Positions 25,220-35,242 are shown, counted from the stretch's first letter. The stretch: DNA of 64,000 nucleotides from Azoarcus sp. DN11 (GCF_003628555.1 NZ_CP021731.1:2418001-2482000); one strand, 5' to 3'. The notes: generated by a model not told the origin, from the letters alone. Translations and numbers: made by a program.

Positions 25220-26383
25220 TCAGGCGGCCAGAAGACGGGCGTCGGCACGTCCCATGCTGCCGTAAGTCGCCTCGCAGCGCGCGGCCAGCAGCGCCATCTC
25301 CGCGGAGGAGAGCGGCGAGCGCGAACGCTCGAAGTCATCGAACTCGTCGGCCATGAACACCTCGCGCCGCGCACGCACCTGGCGCTGCACCGGCTCGCAG
25401 GTGCGCTCGTTGCTCGGCGGCAGGCCGTAAAGGGCGTGATAGCGCTTGGAGAAATGCGGGGCCGACGCGAAGCCGCAGGCGTCGGCCACCTGGATGACCG
25501 TCATCGAGGTCTGCCGCAGCAGCTGGCGCGCGCGGTTGAGGCGGACGTTCTGGTAATAGCGCGACGGCGAGCAGCCCAAGTGCTTCAGGAAAAGCCGCTC
25601 GACCTGGCGGCGCGACACGTTCGCCGTTTCCGCAAGATCCTCGAGTTCGAGCGGCTCCTCGATGTTCGCTTCCATCAGCGCGACCAGTTCGAGCAGCTTC
25701 GGCTGCGAAGTGCCGAGCATGTGGCGCAGCGGCACCCGTTGTTGCTCCTGCTCGCTGCGAATGCGATCGCACGTGACCATTTCCGAGATCGCCGTCATCA
25801 GCTCCGGCCCGTGTTGCTGCCCCACGAGGTGGAGCATCATGTCCAGCGCGGCCGTGCCGCCCGCCGCCGACAGCCGTTTCGCCTCCAGCGCGAACAGCCG
25901 GTTCGTCACGAGCACCTTGGGGAAGGCCTCCTGCAACGCGGGAATGAGCTCCCAATGAATGCTCGCACGGTAGCCGTCGAGAAGACCCGCCTGGGCCAGC
26001 GCCCACGTGCCGGTCGCGATGCCGCCCACCATGCAGCCGCGGCGTGCGGCGGCCTGCAGGAAGCTCAGATGCGCCTTGTGGATCGCCTGCTGGGGGGCGA
26101 GGCCGCCGCACACGATCACGATGTCCAGGTCCTGCGCGTCTTCCATCGCGGCGTCCACCATCACTCGCTGGCCGTCGCTCGCGCGCACGGGCTCGCCCGT
26201 TTCACTGAGGGTGAGCCATTGGTAGTGCTCCTGCCCGCTCAACTGGTTGGCCATGCGCAGCGGTTCGATCGCGGCCGAATGCGCGATCAGCGTGAAATTG
26301 CCAAGCAACAGAAAACCGATCCGCACCGGTGCGGCCCCGCTCGCCTTGAAAGTCACGCACCCTCTCTTCGCTTCCGAACTCAT
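25220..26383 (-). CDS. GbdR-like AraC-family regulator with DJ-1/PfpI domain
   Basis: 387-aa regulator with a GATase1-like sensing domain (~residues 18-190, IGFLLLGNFTLIAHSAAIEPL; VIVCGGLAPQQ) and a C-terminal AraC DNA-binding domain (~235-335, LEDLAETANVSRRQVERLF; IQVADACGFASAPHFSKRY). The architecture and NFTLIAHSAAIEPLRMAN segment match GbdR, the activator of glycine-betaine and dimethylglycine catabolism in Pseudomonas. The ATG has a GGAGGAG site. In this neighbourhood it is the best candidate for the global betaine regulator, with the 3161 protein as its paralogue. The ~45-residue C-terminal extension is mostly charged. Confidence 0.82.
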   Translation of the reverse strand: MSSEAKRGCVTFKASGAAPVRIGFLLLGNFTLIAHSAAIEPLRMANQLSGQEHYQWLTLSETGEPVRASDGQRVMVDAAMEDAQDLDIVIVCGGLAPQQAIHKAHLSFLQAAARRGCMVGGIATGTWALAQAGLLDGYRASIHWELIPALQEAFPKVLVTNRLFALEAKRLSAAGGTAALDMMLHLVGQQHGPELMTAISEMVTCDRIRSEQEQQRVPLRHMLGTSQPKLLELVALMEANIEEPLELEDLAETANVSRRQVERLFLKHLGCSPSRYYQNVRLNRARQLLRQTSMTVIQVADACGFASAPHFSKRYHALYGLPPSNERTCEPVQRQVRARREVFMADEFDDFERSRSPLSSAEMALLAARCEATYGSMGRADARLLAA

Positions 26384-26627
26384 GATGTCTCCTCCAACTG
26401 CACTGAATCGCGGCTCCAGGCAGCGTGAACTTTCGGTATTTACGTCGGCCACCCGCTGCGTCGTCTCCTTCTGGTCGTCATTCCGGTGTTTTCCGCATGA
26501 ATACGATTCATGCTGCCATTACGCTATTTGCGAACCAGATGACGCAGGAGATTGCGGAAACAATGGTATTGAGCTGTATAGTTGGTGTGAAGTAGAGCAA
26601 ATTTCATGTGAGACATAATCCAGATTT

Positions 26628-27542
26628 ATGGCAGAAGATTCGGTCGGCCCACGACTTCACGCCTTGCTAGTCTTCGAGACGGCGGCACGTCACGGCAGCT
26701 TCACGCGTGCGGCAGCCTCGCTCGGCATCAGCCAGCCGGCGGTCAGCCACACGATCTGCGGACTCGAGGAGAGCTTGGGCGTCGTGCTCTTCGATCGCCT
26801 GCACAGGGGGGTGCGCCTGAGTGACGCGGGGCGCTACCTCTACGAGCAGGTCAATCTGGGGCTGGGCATGATCGACCAGGGCGTGCGCGAGGTGCGCAAG
26901 TTCAGCGCGTCCGATCAGGTCACGCTTGCCGCCTCGACCGCGACCGCGACCTTGTGGTTGTTGCCGCGGATGGCGCAGTTCAAGCAGGCCAACCCGCAGA
27001 TCGAAATCCGCTGCATCACCGCCGACACCGACGTCGATCTCAGTGCCGACGGCATCGACCTGGCGATCACATTGGGGCGGGGAGAGTGGTCACGCTACTC
27101 GCGCTGGCGGATGTTCGACGAGGACGTCTTCCCCGTCTGCAGCCCCGGGTACGCGCAGACACTCGGTGAGAATCCGACGCCGCAATCGCTCAGCACGGCC
27201 ACGCTGCTGCACTTCGAGGAGCGTTACCGGCCGCGTATCGACTGGGCCGACTGGCTCGGCAAGTTCGGCGTGAGCCTCCCCCGCAGCGGGGCACAGCTGC
27301 GGTTCACCGACTATTCGGTGGTGCTGCACGCGGCGATGGAGGGGCAGGGCATGGCGCTGGGGTGGCGGCACATCGTCACGCCCTTACTGGAGCAGGGGCG
27401 TCTGGTGCGCCCGCTCGCAGAACATGTGCTGACCGGCCATCCGATCTACATCATCGCGTCGCCCAACCGGGCATTGCGTCCGTCCGCGGCGATCCTGCGC
27501 GACTGGCTGCTGGAGGAGTCGCGCAACGACAGGGCCGAGTGA
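26628..27542 (+). CDS. LysR-family regulator (GcvA-like)
   Basis: 304-aa LysR protein: HTH at ~residues 20-60 (AAASLGISQPAVSHTICGLE), then an effector domain ending in AAILRDWLLEES. The region before it (26384-26627, divergent from the GbdR-like gene) is AT-richer and likely holds both promoters. It is convergent with the HyuA-like gene, so its target is not obvious. Confidence 0.87.
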   Translation: MAEDSVGPRLHALLVFETAARHGSFTRAAASLGISQPAVSHTICGLEESLGVVLFDRLHRGVRLSDAGRYLYEQVNLGLGMIDQGVREVRKFSASDQVTLAASTATATLWLLPRMAQFKQANPQIEIRCITADTDVDLSADGIDLAITLGRGEWSRYSRWRMFDEDVFPVCSPGYAQTLGENPTPQSLSTATLLHFEERYRPRIDWADWLGKFGVSLPRSGAQLRFTDYSVVLHAAMEGQGMALGWRHIVTPLLEQGRLVRPLAEHVLTGHPIYIIASPNRALRPSAAILRDWLLEESRNDRAE

Positions 27543-27569
27543 GCCCCACGTCGCGCAGTGGGGAGCCGG

Positions 27570-29609
27570 TCACGCCGGCTCGGCCTGGGCGGTTTGCTCC
27601 TGACGCATGTACGGGGGACCGGACGCGATCGCGGTCAGCCGCATCTCGAAGAACATGTCGCCGTCGATCTCGTTGGTGACGCTGTTCTCGTCCGTTTCGA
27701 AGTCGATCCGCACCGATGCAGCTCCGGCCTGGCGGGCCTGGGTCGCGGCTTCGTCGGCGGCGAGCGCGCGGGCGTATTCGACCGCTTCGCCGAGCTGCGG
27801 GAAATCCTTGGGGCCTTCCGGCGCGAAGACGCGGAAGGTGCCGCGCACGGGCTGCGTGATCGTCAGATGCACGCGCTGCGAAACCTCGCCCAGCACGGCG
27901 CCGACGGCGTTGGCCACTTCGGCGAAGCGGGGCATGTGGAGGCCGGTGCGCAATCCTCGCGCGACCTCCGGATAGTAGCTCGCGGCAGGCCCGCCGACGG
28001 CGACGACGGGCGCGTCGGACGCGAACTGGACCGAGAACAGCGAGGGCTTGGAGGGATCCCGGCGCTGTTCCATGACCAGCTCGGTGAGCAGCTTTGCGAG
28101 CTTGTCCGTCTGGGCCGCCGCGAGCCGGTTCTGTTCGTGCAGCCCCGCCTCGATCAGCTTCTGGCTGATGCCTTCGACGACGAGATCGAAGACCGCGCGC
28201 GACGGGCCTTCGGCATCGCCGTCGGGCCACGTGCCGTAGCCGTAGAGGCGGCGCATCTGCCGCGCCCAGATCCGGGCTCCCAACTCCGCCGCCCGGGTGG
28301 ACCAGTGGTCCGAGATGCCCAGCACGTGCGCCGCATCGGTGGGCGTGAAGCCGCTGTAGATCACGAGCCCCTTGCGTTCGAGGCGGGCCAGCGCACGAGC
28401 GAGGCGACGGTCCTCGGCGGTGACGTACTCCATGTCCACCGGCTTGATGGAGACACGCTCCCAGGCCTGCCGCTCGTCGTCGGGCAGGCGGCCCAGCAGC
28501 GCCTCGTCGTGTTGCAGGCGCAGCGCGAAGCGCAACTGGCTGGCGTTGGGGGCTCCGCGGGACTGGCGTTCGAGCACGGGCAACACTTCCGTATGCTCGG
28601 CGGCGAGCAGGCTGAGCGGCACGACCCGGCGCGGGCCGATCGAAATTCCTTCGCCGCCGCTGAAACGGACCTCGCTGTCGCCGCCCAGCCCGATCGAATA
28701 AATACGCACCGCTTCGACCATCGGCTGCCATCCGCCGATGAGTGCGCCATCGAAGCTGAGTTCCGGCCGCCCGTTGCGCACGACGGCGATATCCGTCGTT
28801 GTGCCGCCCATGTCGGCCACGATCGCGTCGCGCAGCCCGCTCAGCGCGCAGGCGCCGAGCACGCTCGCGGCCGGGCCCGACAGCACCGTGCCAACCGGGC
28901 GCTGCATGGCCGATTCCGCATTGATCAGCGAGCCGTCGCCCTTGACGATCATCAGCGGTGCATCGATGCCGCGTGCGGCCAGGATCGACTCGACCGACTC
29001 GATGAGCCGCTGCACGTGGGTGATCATGCGTGCGTTGAGCGCGACCGTCGTGGCGCGTCGCGGTGCGCCGAGCGAGGACGCGAGTTCGTGCCCGCAGGTC
29101 GCGGGTTTGCGCGAGAGCTCACGCACGAGTTCGCGCACCCGCATTTCGTGGCGCGGATTGCGTACGCTGAAGGTGGCCGAGATCGCGAAGGCCGACACCT
29201 TGTCGCGCCAGTTCAGGATCGCCTTGCGCACGGCGTCTTCATCGAGCGGCGCGGCTTCGGCACCGCCCGCATCGTGCCCGCCCGCGATCGTGACGATGGC
29301 GTCGGGACCGAGCAATTCGGCGAGCCCGCTGTTCTGCACCTGACGCTCGTCGTAACCGATCAGCAGGGCACAGACGGGCGAGCCCTTGCCTTCGACGACC
29401 GAGTTCGTCGTCAGCGTCGTCGACAGGGACACGAGCGATACGTCGGACAGGCTTTCCGGTGGCAGGCTGTCGATCGCGCGTGCGATGCCGACGGTCAGGT
29501 CGTAGCGCGTCGTCAGCTGCTTCGCGGCTGCAAGCACTTCGCGGTGCTCGTTGACGAGCACCGCGTCGGTGAATGTGCCGCCCGTATCGATACCCAGCAT
29601 CAAGCCCAT
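27570..29609 (-). CDS. Hydantoinase/oxoprolinase family protein, HyuA-like subunit
   Basis: 679-aa protein of the hydantoinase A/oxoprolinase family (ATP-dependent hydrolysis of cyclic amides, or acetone/acetophenone carboxylase subunits). The N-terminus has the ASKHA phosphate loop GIDTGGTFTD, and the central domain has VADMGGTTTDIAV. The ATG follows GGAGGG. Its usual partner, HyuB, is absent nearby, so it may work alone or with a distant subunit. Possible substrates include N-methylhydantoin or another cyclic amide derived from methylated glycines, which would fit the neighbourhood, but this is inference. Confidence 0.8.
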   Translation of the reverse strand: MGLMLGIDTGGTFTDAVLVNEHREVLAAAKQLTTRYDLTVGIARAIDSLPPESLSDVSLVSLSTTLTTNSVVEGKGSPVCALLIGYDERQVQNSGLAELLGPDAIVTIAGGHDAGGAEAAPLDEDAVRKAILNWRDKVSAFAISATFSVRNPRHEMRVRELVRELSRKPATCGHELASSLGAPRRATTVALNARMITHVQRLIESVESILAARGIDAPLMIVKGDGSLINAESAMQRPVGTVLSGPAASVLGACALSGLRDAIVADMGGTTTDIAVVRNGRPELSFDGALIGGWQPMVEAVRIYSIGLGGDSEVRFSGGEGISIGPRRVVPLSLLAAEHTEVLPVLERQSRGAPNASQLRFALRLQHDEALLGRLPDDERQAWERVSIKPVDMEYVTAEDRRLARALARLERKGLVIYSGFTPTDAAHVLGISDHWSTRAAELGARIWARQMRRLYGYGTWPDGDAEGPSRAVFDLVVEGISQKLIEAGLHEQNRLAAAQTDKLAKLLTELVMEQRRDPSKPSLFSVQFASDAPVVAVGGPAASYYPEVARGLRTGLHMPRFAEVANAVGAVLGEVSQRVHLTITQPVRGTFRVFAPEGPKDFPQLGEAVEYARALAADEAATQARQAGAASVRIDFETDENSVTNEIDGDMFFEMRLTAIASGPPYMRQEQTAQAEPA

Positions 29610-29622
29610 TTTTGTCCCTCCG

Positions 29623-29910
29623 TCAGGTTTGGTTTCCCGCGCACTTGGCCGTCGTGCGGTCACTCCTGCGACCGCGCGCATACAAGGCCCTCACGAGGCC
29701 GACGAGGCTCAGGCCGATCCACAGGACCTGGGTGATCACGGCGGCGAGGTTGAAGTTGTACATCAGCGAGAACAGCAGGCAGGCGGGGCTGAGGATGTTC
29801 AGCCCGATGTAGCGAAGATCGTCGTGCTGGAGTCGGCCGAGCTGCAGGCCGGCATACGCGACCAAGCAGGCGATTACACCGATGAGTCCAACAAAATCCG
29901 AGGGGGTCAT
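29623..29910 (-). CDS. Small membrane protein, CBU_0592-like
   Basis: 95-aa protein with three hydrophobic helices (FVGLIGVIACLVAYAGLQ; ILSPACLLFSLMYNF; AVITQVLWIGLSLVGLVRAL) and a basic tail. The pattern matches the small CBU_0592-like membrane domain family, of unknown function. It ends 13 nt before the HyuA-like start codon and may be cotranscribed with it. No convincing Shine-Dalgarno is seen before the chosen ATG; an in-frame ATG at 29964 is an alternative start. Confidence 0.6.
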   Translation of the reverse strand: MTPSDFVGLIGVIACLVAYAGLQLGRLQHDDLRYIGLNILSPACLLFSLMYNFNLAAVITQVLWIGLSLVGLVRALYARGRRSDRTTAKCAGNQT

Positions 29911-30075
29911 GAGAGTCTGGGGAGAGTTGATGGGGGCAGGTGCTCCGAAGGCGGCATGGGCCATGGAGCTAGTTGTCTTGGTCTCACCCCGGCAGGGCGT
30001 GAGCTCGGACGCGGCGTCTCTGTACAGCGTCCGCAGATTGATCCATGCGCAATTTAGTCTTCTTTCCGACATTCG

Positions 30076-30094
30076 CTTGTCTGGTTACGACAAG
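30076..30094. promoter_or_regulatory. TGTC-N7-GACA inverted repeat, putative operator, second corrinoid operon
   Basis: CTTGTC and GACAAG form 6-bp arms around 7 nt. The central 15-mer is identical to the site at 14829-14843, and the block CAATTTAGTCTTC lies 16-28 nt upstream in both places (14801-14813 and 30050-30062), so the control region was duplicated with the gene. Confidence 0.5.
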
Positions 30095-30203
30095 TTCGGG
30101 TCGTGAGGCGACAGGCCTGTCCTTGCTGACGGCCGTGGTTGCGCAACGCGAGTCGGGCTGCATAAACGGAGCTGCATAAGCGTGTCGCGTTTGGACATGG
30201 AGG

Positions 30204-30295
30204 GGTCGTTGAGGCGCCTGCCAGTTCCGGGGGGCACGCCTAACCTGTGCCGCATCGGGTCCGCTGCGATCGGCACCCGCAACGACCTGAAGGAG
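30204..30295 (+). promoter_or_regulatory. Structured 5' leader (three-stem junction) of corrinoid gene, copy 2
   Basis: Same fold as copy 1. P1 is GGTCGTTG (30204-30211) with CAACGACC (30280-30287). P2 is AGGCG (30212-30216) with CGCCT (30237-30241). P3 is GTGCCG (30247-30252) with CGGCAC (30271-30276). AAGGAG (30290-30295) follows at once. Differences from copy 1 fall in the loops or outside the listed pairs, in line with selection for the fold. Confidence 0.5.
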
Positions 30296-30303
30296 ACGAC
30301 GAG

Positions 30304-31002
<699 letters not shown>

Positions 31003-31079
31003 CGCAGCGCTTCACAACGACAAGAACCTCACACCGAGGTGCCGGTGGCCGGCACCCGCAATCCACCAAGGATGGAAAC

Positions 31080-31994
31080 ATGACCGACACCATCATCAGC
31101 TCGCACAAGAAGGAAGTCGTGATCGGCTTCGAGCGCCCCTTCGTCGTGATCGGCGAGCGCATCAACCCGACCGGCCGCAAGCTGCTGGCCGCCGAGATGG
31201 CCGCCGGCGATTTCTCCCGCGTGATCTCCGACGTCCAGGCACAGCTCGAAGCCGGCGCTCACATGCTGGACGTCAATGCCGGCATTCCGCTCGCGGACGA
31301 GCCCGCCATCCTCGCCGAGACCGTCAAGCTCGTGCAGTCGCTCACCGACGTGCCGCTGTCGATCGACTCGTCGATCGTTGCGGCGCTCGAAGCCGGGCTT
31401 TCGGTGTACAAGGGCAAGGCGCTGGTGAACTCGGTGACGGGCGAGGAAGACCGGCTGGAATCGGTGCTGCCGCTGGTGAAGAAGTACGGCGCAGCGGTGG
31501 TCGCGATCAGCAACGACGAAACCGGCATCTCGCAGGACCCCAACGTGCGCTTCGAGATCGCCCGCAAGATCGTGAACCGCGCGGCGGATTACGGCATCCC
31601 CGCCTGCGACGTCGTCGTCGATCCGCTCGTGATGCCGATCGGCGCCGTGTCGACCGCGGGCCGCCAGGTGTTCGAGCTGTGCCATCGCCTGCAGAAGGAG
31701 CTCAAGGTGAACACCACCTGCGGCGCCTCGAACGTGAGCTTCGGCCTGCCCAACCGCAACGGCGTCAACGCCGCGTTCATGAGCATGGCGATCGCCTCGG
31801 GCATGACCTCGGCGATTACCAACCCGCTGCACACCGAGATCATGACGGCGATCATGGGCGCGGACGTGCTGATGGGCCACGACCAGGACTGCATGCGCTG
31901 GATCCGCAAGTTCCGCGAAGTGCCGCCCGCCAGCGCCGATGGAGCCGAGGCACGCGGTCGCCGCGAAACCCGGCGTCGGCGCGTCGAAGCCTGA
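31080..31994 (+). CDS. Pterin-dependent methyltransferase (corrinoid:THF)
   Basis: 304-aa TIM-barrel protein of the pterin-binding family (MtgA, MtvA, AcsE, MetH pterin domain; dihydropteroate synthase fold). Motifs are VIGERINPTGRK near residue 22, MLDVNAGIP near 60, SIDSS near 100, NSVTGEE near 120 and NTTCGASNVSFGLPNR near 215. It is expected to transfer the methyl group from the corrinoid protein to THF, or the reverse. The last ~20 residues are an Arg-rich tail. Codons 6-14 are copied as a fossil after metF at 18264. The next gene starts 166 nt later, beyond a palindromic repeat. Confidence 0.88.
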   Translation: MTDTIISSHKKEVVIGFERPFVVIGERINPTGRKLLAAEMAAGDFSRVISDVQAQLEAGAHMLDVNAGIPLADEPAILAETVKLVQSLTDVPLSIDSSIVAALEAGLSVYKGKALVNSVTGEEDRLESVLPLVKKYGAAVVAISNDETGISQDPNVRFEIARKIVNRAADYGIPACDVVVDPLVMPIGAVSTAGRQVFELCHRLQKELKVNTTCGASNVSFGLPNRNGVNAAFMSMAIASGMTSAITNPLHTEIMTAIMGADVLMGHDQDCMRWIRKFREVPPASADGAEARGRRETRRRRVEA

Positions 31995-32027
31995 TTAGCA
32001 GACTAGCAAGCTGGTCAGACCATCTCT

Positions 32028-32121
32028 CCCTCCCCTTCAAGGGGAGGGCCGGGGTGGGGATGGGTTCAGCAGGCACGTAAGAAACCCATCCCCCTCCTGT
32101 CCTCCCCCTTGAAGGGGGAGG
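32028..32121. repeat. Composite palindromic repeat (REP/MITE-like)
   Basis: Three nested hairpins fill the gap between the methyltransferase and reactivator genes. CCCTCCCC/GGGGAGGG folds around TTCAA (32028-32048), GGGGATGGGTT (32056-32066) pairs with AACCCATCCCC (32083-32093), and CCTCCCCC/GGGGGAGG folds around TTGAA (32101-32121). The outer arms resemble each other. This looks like a mobile palindromic unit inserted within the operon. Confidence 0.65.
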
Positions 32122-32160
32122 AACCTTCTAAAAAATAGACCCGATCCCCAGGAGACCCCC

Positions 32161-34236
32161 GTGACCCAGGACGCCCTCGTCGTCTTCACCCCCTCCGGAC
32201 GGCGCGGCCGCTTTCCGGTCGGCACGCCGGTGCTGCAGGCTGCCCGCGCGCTCGGCGTCGACATCGACTCGGTGTGCGGCGGTCGGGGCATTTGCGGCCG
32301 CTGCCAGGTCGTGTTGAGCGAAGGCGAATTCGCCAAGCACGGCGTGAACTCCTGTGCGAGCAACCTCAGCGAGCGCGGCGAAAACGAGCAAACCTGGGAG
32401 AAGACCCACGGCGCGATGAGCCCCGGCCGGCGTCTGAGCTGCTCGACGACGGTGCTTGGCGACGTCGTGATCGATGTGCCCGCCGACAGCCAGGTGCATC
32501 GCCAGATCGTGCGCAAGCGTGCCGAGGTGTGCGACATCGAGCTCGATCCGGCGGTGCGGCTGTATTACGTCGAAGTGCAGCAGCCGGACATGCACTTGCC
32601 GTCGTCCGACCTTCGCCGCCTTAAGGAAGCGCTGGACTTCGACTGGCGACTCAGCAACCTGCAGGCCGACATCCGGGTCGTGCAGCAGCTGCAATCCGCC
32701 TTGCGGCAGGGCGACTGGAAGGTCACGGTCGCGGTGGTCGACGCCGAACGCATCATCGCGGTGTGGCCGGGCCTGCGCGAGAAGGTGTATGGCATGGCCG
32801 TGGACGTCGGCTCGACGACGATCGCGGCGCACCTGTGCGACCTGCAGACGGGCGAGGTCGTCGCCTCCGCCGGCAAGATGAACCCGCAGATCCGCTTCGG
32901 CGAGGATCTGATGAGCCGGGTCTCCTACGTCATGATGAAGCCGGGCGGCGACGGCGAGATGACGCAGGCGGTGCGCGGCGCCCTGAACGAGCTGGCGACG
33001 GAACTGGCAGGGGAGGCGGGCATCCGCGTCGTCGACATCCTCGAAGCGACTTTCGTCGGCAATCCGATCATGCACCACCTGTTGTTCGGGATTAATCCGG
33101 TCGAACTCGGCGGCGCGCCGTTCGCACTGGCCACCGACGAGGCCGTGACCGGCCTGTGGGCGACCGAGATCGACCTGCACATCCACCCCAACGCCCGCAT
33201 CTACGCGCTACCCTGCATCGCCGGCCACGTCGGCGCGGACACCGCGGGCGTCATCCTGTCCGAGACGCCTTATCTCACCGATGCGATGACGCTGATCGTC
33301 GATATCGGCACCAACGCCGAGATCGTCCTCGGCAACCGCACCCGTCTGCTCGCTGCCTCCAGCCCCACCGGGCCGGCGTTCGAAGGCGCACAGATCAGCT
33401 GCGGCCAGCGCGCGGCACCGGGCGCCATCGAGCGCGTGCGCATCGATCCGCTGACGCTCGAGCCGCGCTTCCGGGTCATCGGCTGCGAGCTGTGGTCGGA
33501 CGAAGCGGGCTTCGCCGAAGCGACGGCTGCAACCGGTATCACCGGCATCTGCGGCTCCGGCATCGTCGAGGTCATCGCCGAGATGTACCTCGCCGGCATC
33601 ATCGATCAGGACGGCGTGATCGACGGCACGCTCGCGGCTCGCAACGCCCGCATCCAGCCCAACGGGCGTACCTTCGCGTACACGCTGTTCGAGAGCGAGG
33701 CGCGCACGCTGCAGATCACGCAGAACGACGTGCGCGCGATCCAGCTCGCGAAAGCAGCGCTGTATGCCGGCGTGCGCCTGCTGATGGACAAGCTCGGCAT
33801 CGCACAAGTCGAGCGGATCAGTCTCGCCGGCGCGTTCGGCAGCCACATCGACGTCAAGTACGCGATGATCCTGGGCCTGATCCCCGACTGCCCGCTCGAG
33901 CACGTCGCGGCGGTCGGCAACTCCGCGGGCACGGGCGCGCGCATCGCGCTGCTGAACCGCGGCCGGCGGGCGGAGATCGAAACCGTCGTGCGCCGCGTCG
34001 ACAAGATCGAAACCGCCGTCGAAGCGAGCTTCCAGCAGTATTTCGTCGATGCGATGGCGATCCCGCACAGATCCGATCCCTTTCCGAACCTGCGCTCCGC
34101 CGTGCCGTTGCCGGAAAACCGGGCCGGCGAGCGCACGGCGCAGGCGGGACGATCGCGGCGCGGACGGCGCGAACGGGCGCCTGCGGAAGGGGGCGAGACC
34201 TCGAGTCCGTCCACCTCCACGCTGCCTGCGTGCTGA
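32161..34236 (+). CDS. RACo-like corrinoid-protein reductive activator
   Basis: 691-aa protein with an N-terminal [2Fe-2S] domain (Cys39, Cys45, Cys48, Cys94: VCGGRGICGRC ... LSCST), a middle domain, and an ASKHA ATPase-like C-terminal domain (DUF4445, from VDVGSTTIAAH at ~residue 215). RACo/RamQ-type proteins use ATP and an electron to return inactive cob(II)alamin to cob(I)alamin. Starts at GTG after CCCAGGAG. The C-terminal ~40 residues are a charged, low-complexity extension. Its presence shows that the corrinoid proteins here are catalytic redox-cycling methyl carriers. Confidence 0.9.
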   Translation: MTQDALVVFTPSGRRGRFPVGTPVLQAARALGVDIDSVCGGRGICGRCQVVLSEGEFAKHGVNSCASNLSERGENEQTWEKTHGAMSPGRRLSCSTTVLGDVVIDVPADSQVHRQIVRKRAEVCDIELDPAVRLYYVEVQQPDMHLPSSDLRRLKEALDFDWRLSNLQADIRVVQQLQSALRQGDWKVTVAVVDAERIIAVWPGLREKVYGMAVDVGSTTIAAHLCDLQTGEVVASAGKMNPQIRFGEDLMSRVSYVMMKPGGDGEMTQAVRGALNELATELAGEAGIRVVDILEATFVGNPIMHHLLFGINPVELGGAPFALATDEAVTGLWATEIDLHIHPNARIYALPCIAGHVGADTAGVILSETPYLTDAMTLIVDIGTNAEIVLGNRTRLLAASSPTGPAFEGAQISCGQRAAPGAIERVRIDPLTLEPRFRVIGCELWSDEAGFAEATAATGITGICGSGIVEVIAEMYLAGIIDQDGVIDGTLAARNARIQPNGRTFAYTLFESEARTLQITQNDVRAIQLAKAALYAGVRLLMDKLGIAQVERISLAGAFGSHIDVKYAMILGLIPDCPLEHVAAVGNSAGTGARIALLNRGRRAEIETVVRRVDKIETAVEASFQQYFVDAMAIPHRSDPFPNLRSAVPLPENRAGERTAQAGRSRRGRRERAPAEGGETSSPSTSTLPAC

Positions 34237-34282
34237 TCGAGCGCGACAAGCGCATCGTCTCTGAGGGTATGCTTGCAGGGGT

Positions 34283-34963
34283 ATGAGTACACAAATCGAG
34301 CCCCTGATCGAGGCGCTCGCGGTCCACGGCCTCATCGTGCGCGGCGGCCTTAACTTCGGACGCGACGAGAATGTGCCGCCGGGTCCCTCGGGGCATGCGG
34401 CACGCGCGGTCGTGCTGGTGGGGCAGGCCGGTGCATCGGCCTGGCCGCATTTCTGCGCGTGGCGCGAGCGGCAGGCGAGCGACTTGCGTCATCCTCTCGA
34501 TACCTGGGCGCGCGAAGTGATCGGCGGCGTTGCTGCACAGTTCGGTGCCCGGGCCGTTTCCCCGTCGGACAGGCCTTTCGTACCCTTCCAGCAATGGGCG
34601 ATGCGCGCGGAGGGGCTGCGCCCATCGCCGCTCGGCCTCCTCATGCACCCGCGCTACGGCCTGTGGCACGCCTACCGTGGCGCGCTGTTGTTCGACACGG
34701 AGATCGACATCGCCGCCACGAGCGGGGAGGGCGTCCATCCGTGTGACGCCTGTGTCGACAAGCCCTGCCTGACATCCTGCCCGATCGGGGCCTATTCGGG
34801 CACCGGCTTCGACTACGCCGGTTGCCGCAGCCACCTGCACTCCGGCGCCGGTGAGCGCTGCATGAGCGCCGGCTGCCTCGACCGTCGCGCCTGCCCGCAT
34901 GGTGCGGCGTATCGCTATCCGCCGGACATGCAGGTGTTCCACATGAAGGCGTTTACCGCGTAA
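34283..34963 (+). CDS. Cys-rich [4Fe-4S] ferredoxin-like protein
   Basis: 226-aa protein with a cluster-binding C-terminal third: CDACVDKPCLTSCP (C-x2-C-x4-C-x3-C), then CRSHL, RCMSAGC and ACPHG. The arrangement resembles the ferredoxin part of QueG and of corrinoid-linked Fe-S reductases. The N-terminal domain is of unknown fold. It follows the RACo-like gene by 46 nt and precedes a strong terminator, so it is the last gene of the second corrinoid operon. It probably supplies electrons to the reactivator or to MetVF. Confidence 0.78.
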   Translation: MSTQIEPLIEALAVHGLIVRGGLNFGRDENVPPGPSGHAARAVVLVGQAGASAWPHFCAWRERQASDLRHPLDTWAREVIGGVAAQFGARAVSPSDRPFVPFQQWAMRAEGLRPSPLGLLMHPRYGLWHAYRGALLFDTEIDIAATSGEGVHPCDACVDKPCLTSCPIGAYSGTGFDYAGCRSHLHSGAGERCMSAGCLDRRACPHGAAYRYPPDMQVFHMKAFTA

Positions 34964-35031
34964 CGGCCACGTTCGCAATCTGAATGGCCTGGGCGCAGCG
35001 AACGCGTCCGCCGTTTCCCTCGCCGTTCCCG

Positions 35032-35066
35032 ACGCCGCCTGGTGCCTCCACCCGCGGCGTTTTTTT
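35032..35066 (+). terminator. Rho-independent terminator of corrinoid operon 2
   Basis: ACGCCGC (35032-35038) pairs with GCGGCGT (35054-35060), followed directly by a run of T residues (35060-35066). Confidence 0.8.
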
Positions 35067-35242
35067 CTGCCTGTCGCAATTTCGCAAACCGTCGCACGCC
35101 GCAGTCCAAATTGAGCAAGTGCGTGACGGATACAGGCAAAAGGTCCTCCGGCAGAATTCCTAACATCTCCTCTCAAGAAGCCGCCAATCCGCTGCGGCAC
35201 AGGGCTTCCACGACAGCCAATAAACCAGAGGAGACACTACGA

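Noticed and set aside
35067..35242. Possible glycine or other riboswitch upstream of glyA
   Set aside because: I looked for paired aptamer cores or a GGAGAG-type glycine motif and saw none; only the ribosome site before glyA is clear.
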